Positions 57,034-64,000 of a stretch of DNA of 64,000 nt are shown here, piece by piece; position 1 is the stretch's first letter, and every line of letters starts with the position of its first letter. This stretch comes from Taxillus chinensis. Taxonomy: Eukaryota; Streptophyta; Magnoliopsida; Santalales; Loranthaceae. Under the pieces are notes generated by a model. The model ran no database searches. It saw only the letters and a list, made by a program, of their open reading frames with translations, and was not told the origin of the DNA. The stretch is taken from NCBI GenBank assembly GCA_023512835.1, contig CM042090.1, forward strand, positions 20,372,356 to 20,436,355. The letters run 5' to 3'. The translations under genes and the position numbers were made by a program.

Positions 57034-58774
57034 CTATGCAGTTTTAAGGGAATATTGAGTAGAGGAAGTGAAAGACCAAGAGCAGCAGCTACAGCATCTT
57101 CCTACCAACCACTCTAGCCTGCCATTCAATCAACAACCAATTACCTACTAATTAATTTCTTTTAAAAAAACGTGCTAATTATGAATTTATTTTTATTTAC
57201 TTTCTTTTTTACGTATTTAGGGTATTTAATTATTTGAATTTAATATTATAATCATCAAATTATATAATTAATATTAAAAACTCAAATATTTAGTATTGGT
57301 GTAATAAAGTAAAGAATGAAAGAAAGTGAATAAAAATAAATTCATAATTATTTTAAATTCAATTAATTAAAGTTCTTTTAAATAAATAATTTATCAGAGA
57401 TATAAATACTGTTTCAGCAATAAATCAAGAAAAAAATACCATGATTTATACACACACACACACACACACAGTAAACATGACTTTCCCCGAGTTATTTTTA
57501 CTAATTGAAAACGAGTTTGTTCTCTCGAGATGTGGTACATAGGAAAATATTTTTGAAAACGTGGTATATTTGAGAGAAAACAAATATAAACCGTGCTAAA
57601 AAAATAATTATTTTCCTATGCATTCCCTCAGTTCTTTGAATTTTATATGTTTAATTTAAGAAATGAAATATATTTTAACTTGCATTAAAATAATGTCAAC
57701 TATTAAAGAACAATTATACATTTTAATTTTCGTATGTGGGCAGGGTTTCAGTCACTGCCTTGTAGCGGCCACCTTATAATGATATTTTTACCAGAGAAAG
57801 TAATTAACATTACCATTCTTTCTATAAAAGATTCCATTAATACCAATTATATGTATCAATCGTTATAATAACAAGTTTTTATATATTCGATTTTTGTTGC
57901 AATTTTTTTGTTATTACTTTAGTGTTTTTTTAATCATTTCTTACTTAAACTATTTTAAATATTATTTAAAAATTTTTATTTGTTTTGGAAATATATTTTA
58001 ATTATTTTTAATCAGCATTTTTTTAGTAAATCAAACTGTTTAATTGTATTATTTTGAATAAATAAAAGTTGCTATACACCTTTTTTTTTCTTCTAATCGA
58101 TGATATTTTATAATATTATATTAAAAAAATGCATGTAAATGATGCATATAAGTTACACAACAACACACCCTTTTTTACTTTAAAAAAATGGATCTCATGC
58201 GCGATTTATCTGGAAAATAAAAATTCAACGCACTTGATACTTATTATTTTTAATTAGTCTATATTTAAAAAAAATCAAGAGATTTTGGAAAATATAAGTT
58301 ATTTTATAGGAATGATTACATTTTATGCTTGTATCATAATATTTATTAATTAATAAATATTCTATGTAACATTTTTCTAATAATAATAATAATAATAATG
58401 CAAACGGGCGAAAAAAAAAAAAAGAAAAAAAAGGAAGAGGCGGAGGCTTACAAGTCTTTCAGGCATGAAGTAATTTGGGACTCTGGATCGTCCTCGAAGT
58501 GTGGGCGGTCAACCGAAAAGGATGCAGGCGGCAATTGGGACTTGGTGTTGGAGGAGGATAAGACGAGTGGGGCATTCTTATGAATAAAGAGGAAGTTGTC
58601 CGTCGATGATGTTCGGGTGGAGAGAGGGGGGGAAAAGGGCGGCGAGGGGGACGGTGATGCAGAGAAGTCGTACTTCTCATGGCCAGGCCCCACGCTCACC
58701 GGCAAAGGCGATGGTGGGGTTGGAGGCGAAGATGATAATGGAGAACCTCTGCAGATTCCGGCCTCATTCTTCAT
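57034..58774 (-). CDS. Small Ser/Pro-rich protein with C-terminal Cys cluster, function unknown
   Basis: Two exons, 58774-58452 and 57118-57034, join in phase (TT|G) to 135 residues. Exon 1 is rich in Ser and Pro (SVGPGHEKYDFSASPSPSPP) and ends TSCLKDL. Exon 2, which has no start codon of its own and is only 85 bases, continues LEWLVGRCCSCCSW and ends YSLKTA. The joined CLKDLLEW plus Cys-rich tail resembles a family of short uncharacterised angiosperm proteins that I recall by pattern, not name. The clustered Cys could bind metal or be S-acylated; that is speculation. The donor GTAAGC and the intron (1.3 kb, AT-rich) are consistent. A 5' GA-rich stretch lies at about 58932-58959. Without transcript support the second exon is a model. 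Confidence 0.65.
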
Positions 58775-60049
58775 TTCCTTCAGCTCTCTTCCTCCCTCCC
58801 TCCCTCCCTCCCCCAGGTTGCTGCTGTACTGTGCGTTAACGTTAGCTAGCTACAGGTGAAGGAGTTAGTTTTGTAGAGATATACATTAATTTCCTCTCTC
58901 AGTCTCATCAGGTTGCTGTTAGTTAGGTGAATGAGTTTGGAGAGAGGGAGAGGGAGAGGGCATTTTCACAACTTCATTACTATAGCAGCAGTCCACCGTT
59001 CTGCCAGGGATGAGTTTAGTTTTGAATTGTAGGTATTGCACCTAACAGTCGACGATGCAGGGCAACGCATGAAAGGTGTCTACTGCAGCGCTAGCTGTTC
59101 CCCTGTCAACTCCCACATGTTGACCCATCCTTTATTTGTTATAGTTGTAACCTTTTGGTCTCACTGCTCTCTGCCTGCCTCTCTCCCCTGCTCAATGTGT
59201 CTGTCCAAATCCACCCTAACATAAGAGGCTCCCGACTCAATTAGACTAATCTATTAATATGTTGGAAACAAATCAAATCCATATCTTTATTCGATTTATG
59301 TTTTTTTATATAATTTCAAATATTCCAACAGACGATCATAAATATATATATATATATATAATTTAATTAATTTATATATAATTGTATATTTTTTATGAAC
59401 CTAAATTTAAATAACAGTATTTATTTTGTATAATAAATGATATGCATGATCGAGTTATCACAAATGTGAATTGATGGATGAGTTTTTAATTATAATATAA
59501 ATATAAATGTATCAGAAATTAATTTTTTTCTCTGATGAACTATATAATCAGAAATATCAATAATAATATATTGTGGGACCGTGGTGTGTATTGTTGGCTG
59601 ATAATATTGTTTTGACCATAGTGTATTGTTCGTGGATTTGAATATATTTTATCTCATTAATATATATATATATATATATATGAACTGACAAATTAAATTT
59701 AAAAAATAAAATAAAATTTAAATTTAAAGAAAAAGAGTGTATTTTTTAGAAATAGCACACGATATTAGTCATTAGAAAAACCTCGTAAAATTATTATGAC
59801 CGTTTCATGGAAATAAACTCACGTAAATCGTTACCTGATCGACTTGCTCGATGCTCGAGCAACCTGGCCACCACGTATCAGATCGGGAGAATCGAACCAT
59901 AACCTTACGCCGGCCCAGATCTCGCTGACAGCTGGGAGATCTGCGGGAGGTTGGCATGGTGATACCCCTGTGTGAATTTAAACCCCCATATTTGGATTTT
60001 TATAGTTAATAGCCCAGACCTTGATCCGATCCATTTCCATTTCCATTTC

Positions 60050-60052
<3 letters not shown>

Positions 60053-60118
<66 letters not shown>

Positions 60119-60119
60119 C
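60053..60119. repeat. (CT)n(AT)n tract upstream of the RING-CH gene
   Basis: A CT tract of about 40 bases is joined directly to an AT tract of about 25 bases, preceded by four CATTTC copies. Confidence 0.9.
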
Positions 60120-60588
60120 ACACTCCGAAAAGTGGCTCCGACTGGGATGCGGATTTGGATTCTTGAATTTTTGGATAAAGGTTCAGCCCGATTCTTGTTG
60201 TTTTGCAATGCTTGAGTTGCTGCTGCTGCTGCTCCTAACATCACCTACCAACCTTCACATTCTGCTCAGAATGAGGTGCGTGCGGGCGCGCGCGCGCGTA
60301 GTCTTCCGTGTTGTCCTCGATCTGTTAATTTCATTTCGCAGCCCTCCTATGTTATTCGTTTTATGTTCCTCGTTAATCCATCATCGTATCTTCGTTTTCA
60401 TTATCCTCGAATGCCCATATTAATTTCGTACCTCAAACTTAACCATAATGGTGCTGTGTTCCGTAATCTGTTTATCCATAATCCATCAACCCCCTTATCA
60501 ATACATGACATGTGCTAATAATTTTTCATTTATCTTCCAACCCTTTTAAGGATAAGGTATTTTTGCAACGTATTTAACCTTCCCCATA

Positions 60589-60642
60589 TAGGACTGTAGG
60601 ACTGTAGGACTGTAGGACTGTAGCCTGTAGGACTAGGACTAT
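60589..60642. repeat. TAGGACTG octamer array
   Basis: Four clean copies of an 8-base TAGGACTG unit are followed by degenerate ones, just before an A/T-rich CTATAAAAATG. Confidence 0.85.
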
Positions 60643-61307
60643 AAAAATGCGCAATTACTTGATTTGAGTGGGAGGGTTATATGTTAGGCTGATCTTTTCC
60701 TGTCCACCATTTATTTATGTATTATTATTATTATTATTATTATCCATACTTATCATTATCGAATGCTTGCAAGTGTAAACTGTACGTGTTTCATGTAATG
60801 GAACGGATGATATGTGAATACTCAACTTGCACTTAATTTCAGCATTTCATATCTTGGTTTCATTCCATGCCATAACTGTAAAGGCGCTTTAAATTTAATG
60901 ATGTGAAATGGTGGAATATCAATATCATAAAGTATGCTCAGATTTTTGTTGGATTGTTGAAAGATTTGGGGAACAATGGTTTGCTTTGGAGTTATTCTTT
61001 TAAAAAACTTTTGTCTAAATCATAGTATAATATGTGCAATTAATGGATTGAGAGTGTGGTTGAACCTGTGGAATTAGTGGTGAAGATGATATGAATAGAG
61101 CATTTTTGGGTATTTGACCAGTAGTTCAACGTCAATAGTTTTCCTTTTCATTGAAGCAGCATAATTTTAAGGTGTTGTTCTGCGATGGGATTAACTGTTT
61201 TACCTATTCCACAGGATTCTCGGTTTATAATGTCATTGTCTACCAGAATACTAGATGTGGCCATTCTGCTGAACTATAGTTCTGATTTGACATTTTTGAA
61301 AATCGCA

Positions 61308-63559
61308 ATGCAGTTAGTATCACATGATGCTCTGCCAATTGATAATTCAGAAACAGAGCCTATCTTATCTCAGACGCAGTCATCTGTTTCTCAAAGCTCT
61401 GATGAATCTTCATCTTCATGTGAAATTACAACTTTGATAAATGATTGTTCTGTGGCTGATGATCTTACCTCATGTATTGATGGGGACGAAAATTGCAGTC
61501 TGGTGAACTCTGAGCAACCACAATGTCGTATATGCCTAGATAATGAAGGTATTCACTTACTACCATGAGGACATGACATGACTCACGTAGCTTGTGCATG
61601 CTATTTTTTTAAATTGAACTGTAATTTTTTGGCATATTTAGACCAAGGAATTCTTTCTTGTACCCATTTCAGGGGATGATTTAATTGCACCATGCCATTG
61701 CAGAGGCACACAGAAGTATGTACATAGATCATGTCTTGATAACTGGAGATCAACAAAGGTAAATTATTTTATTTGCTTGACTAGCATTTTGATGTGTTTT
61801 TAATGATATATGCCGATTATCAGATTTCATAAGATAGCTTAATTTTATTGTCAATATATTCCCAAATTCTTCCTCCTTAGAAGATTGTACCATGCATAGG
61901 AATTAGGATCAAATAAATCTTTTGGATTGATAAATTGAGGTTTTAAGTTACTCCATTTCCTTATTACAGGAGGGCTTTGCTTTTTCTCACTGTACAGAGT
62001 GCAGGACAGTGTTCATACTACGTGCAAATGTGCCAGCTGACCGCTGGTGGCTGAGATTGAAATTTCAGTTCCTTGTTGCTAGGGACTATGCATTCATGTT
62101 TGTAATTGTTCATTTGGTATGTCAAATAGTTGTCATTTGTTTTTGTTAAGTTACAATGATTGTTGTTGACTAACTCGACATTATTATTTTCATGTGGATT
62201 CAATATCAACATAACATGTTCATTAGTCAATTCTTGTTGAGCTTTTAATCTTGGACGTGTATTCTTAGTTCCTGTATTACAATTCTGCTTTAATTGAATT
62301 AATTTCTTAATTAAAAATTTTATGCAAGAGAAGCTTCATCTGTTTATTTATTTACTTCAGTTGAAAGCAAGGAAAACTAAATAGGATATTTATTTTATGT
62401 AAATCCTATGGTTTAAAATTATTATTTCAGGCTTGGATTTACTAAACACAATTTCCTTCCAGTTTCCTATTTTTAGTTTTGAATGAGGGGTTTAGTTTCC
62501 TATTTCTGGTGTTTAGATATATTATTTAATGTAAGATTTAATGTAAGACTGGTGTATAGACCAATCCCATTTAGGATCACTAGCTTCAAATATAGGCAGA
62601 CATTAAACTGTAATATTTATTAACATAGAATACAAGGGACGTGTTGGCTATCTCAAATATGGGGACATCTGGGTGCTTCCTTTCGTGCATCAAACAGAAG
62701 TAGTTCGCATATTCCAGTTTCTTGGGTATTGGATGAAGTTTTTGAACGTGGATGCTAGGTGCTTAAAGCTGGTGGGGTGAGTTATCATACACGTGGGCTG
62801 AATGAGGAGTGTACTGCAGCATGGTTATTGGATCTTTTTTTTTTAGGGGAATGCACACGCTTGTGATGGATGGCTGGTCGAGAGTGACATGATGAAAAAA
62901 AGAAAAATCCTTTAGATTGTAATGGTCCAAAACAGGGCCGTTCTACCTATCTAATTTTTGAAATTAGGCTGTTAGCTGATATGCTGTATCGTCTGTTATC
63001 TATCTATATATCATCTATTTTTGGTAATGTTACACATTTTCCTCAGTTTATCTAATAATTTTATGCTTGTGTTCTGCTAGATGATGCATCACCTGGCTGG
63101 AGTCGTAAATCTAGTTTATTTTTGATTTATTGAATTATTTCAAGTCATGCAGAAACAATAAGCTCTATAAATGGTAAATAGGTTTCTTCTTTTGATGTTT
63201 TGAAACCCTATGATTGATACTTGTGCTACTCTTGACTTCCATCATTCATGTTATTGTGATTGATATTTCATCAGTCACGCTATTGTGATTGACAATTGCC
63301 TGGATTATGACATAAATTCCTGCTTTTAATACTTGATTACTAGCTTGCTGAAGCTTATTTTTGTGCGCAGTCATTAGTTGTTACAAAAGATTGTTCTGCT
63401 TGGTTATGCCACTGGCCTCATATTATGTGTGAAAACTAATAAGTTTTGTTTCACAGATCGTAGCTTTCTTAGGCTTACTGGTGTACAAATTTTATGGAGA
63501 GGAACTAAGAGAGATGTTTGGTTATGAAGAACACCCATATGTCTTTTATGTGATCGCTG
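61308..63559 (+). CDS. MARCH-type RING-CH E3 ubiquitin ligase, 5' part
   Basis: Four exons fit in phase: 61308-61548, 61673-61758, 61970-62116 and 63457-63559. The last donor, G|GTATGTT, leads into an intron that leaves the window, so the C terminus is missing. The start is taken as ATG 61308 (MQLVSHDALP), which matches my memory of family starts. The frame is open upstream to 61185, so a longer form is possible. After an acidic Ser-rich stretch comes a C4HC3 RING-CH domain: CRIC, then PCHC in GDDLIAPCHCRGTQ, H and C in VHRSCLDNW, and CTEC. RADRWWLRLKF-like sequence and two hydrophobic segments follow (FVIVHLIVAFLGLLVYKFYG and YVFYVIAG). Membrane-bound E3 ligase of the plant MARCH-like group (compare At1g11020-type proteins); targets unknown. 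Confidence 0.88.
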
Positions 63560-64000
63560 GTATGTTTACTCTTGTTGGTATAGTGACCTGGCTGTTTTGC
63601 ATTGATTATTTTATTTATGTGCATAAACAAATAAGTAAAGTCTCTCTTTGGATTTTGAAGTTAGTAGAAAATATAGGAATAATAATCCTTTCTTCTTGAT
63701 TACATTAAAAGAATACAATCGTCTGTGTACACAAACAAGGTAAGACCTAATTAGATAATAATTTAATTTATTCAAAATTGACAATTATTTACAACCATAT
63801 AATTGACAACTAATGACAGCTAGTAATTGACAACACATTCTAACTTTTTTCCTCAAACATTTGAGTTAAACTCACCTCGATCGGATGCTAGAGCTAGATG
63901 CTGAATGATGATGTTGGAGCTGGAGGCTGGACGACGACGCTGGACTAAGACAGCGATGTCACTAAGATGACGATGATGGGACGACGATGATGCTTATTCA
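63560..64000 (+). other. RING-CH gene intron running off the window
   Basis: After the donor at 63560 no further exon is seen. The last 120 bases are a degenerate GATGATG/GACGACG/GCTGGA repeat with near-continuous short units. Confidence 0.5.

Larger units (their letters stand above)
58775..61307. other. Divergent intergenic region and MARCH gene leader
   Basis: 5' flanks of the small Cys-rich gene and the RING-CH gene. AT-rich with (AT)n at 59344-59360 and 59661-59682, a (CT)n(AT)n tract at 60053-60119 and GCGC runs near 60286-60299. A TAGGACTG octamer array lies at 60589-60642 and (ATT)n near 60722-60742. A leader intron for the RING-CH gene is likely, since an acceptor-like CCACAG lies at 61210-61215. 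Confidence 0.45.

Noticed and set aside
58398..58859. Plus-strand frames opposite the small Cys-rich gene
   Set aside because: Complement of the Ser/Pro-rich exon and leader; no recognisable domain, and the minus-strand model has a fitting second exon.

Overview
The window is nuclear DNA from a flowering plant. Ten protein-coding genes are visible. Nine are split by GT-AG introns, the proteins match plant-specific families (USP-domain kinase, pollen receptor-like kinase, plant-type Pumilio, DWF5 sterol reductase, VHA-A), and the AT-rich spacers carry many (CT/GA)n and (AT)n microsatellites and decayed plant transposons. Coding GC is moderate, which argues against a grass; nothing seen fixes the order or family. 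All exon limits below were built by hand from splice signals, reading phase and recalled family similarity, and no search was run. Layout from left to right: TOM7 (+, 510-734); a USP/coiled-coil/protein kinase without a U-box (-, 2406-6202); a pollen receptor-like kinase (-, 8152-10737); a BTL1-type mitochondrial carrier (+, 12346-16404); a decayed LINE 3' end; a short reticulon (-, 17865-19583); a plastid-type membrane protein of unknown function (+, 21930-22973); a Pumilio RNA-binding protein of the APUM5/6 type (-, 23588-35378) whose introns hold a Harbinger-like element and a copia remnant; the V-ATPase catalytic subunit A (+, 38413-45567) with a MITE in intron 1; a small MULE-like element that appears to carry a fragment of a PTAC3-like gene; sterol delta-7 reductase DWF5 (-, 47743-54263); a small two-exon Cys-rich protein (-, 57034-58774); and the 5' part of a MARCH-type RING-CH E3 ligase (+, 61308 to beyond the window edge). 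The genes are ordinary housekeeping and signalling genes from different compartments (mitochondrion, plasma membrane, ER, tonoplast, plastid). They do not form a pathway or cluster, and I see no evidence for a new multigene system. The most notable observation is in the Pumilio gene. The expected 3' splice site of its large second exon reads TAA where TAG would give a perfect in-frame join, and the next AG shifts the frame and would remove the RNA-binding domain. Other points worth checking are the captured gene fragment, an in-frame 96-bp duplication inside a dead copia RNase H, a short uORF overlapping the start of the plastid protein, and a MITE in the first intron of VHA-A.
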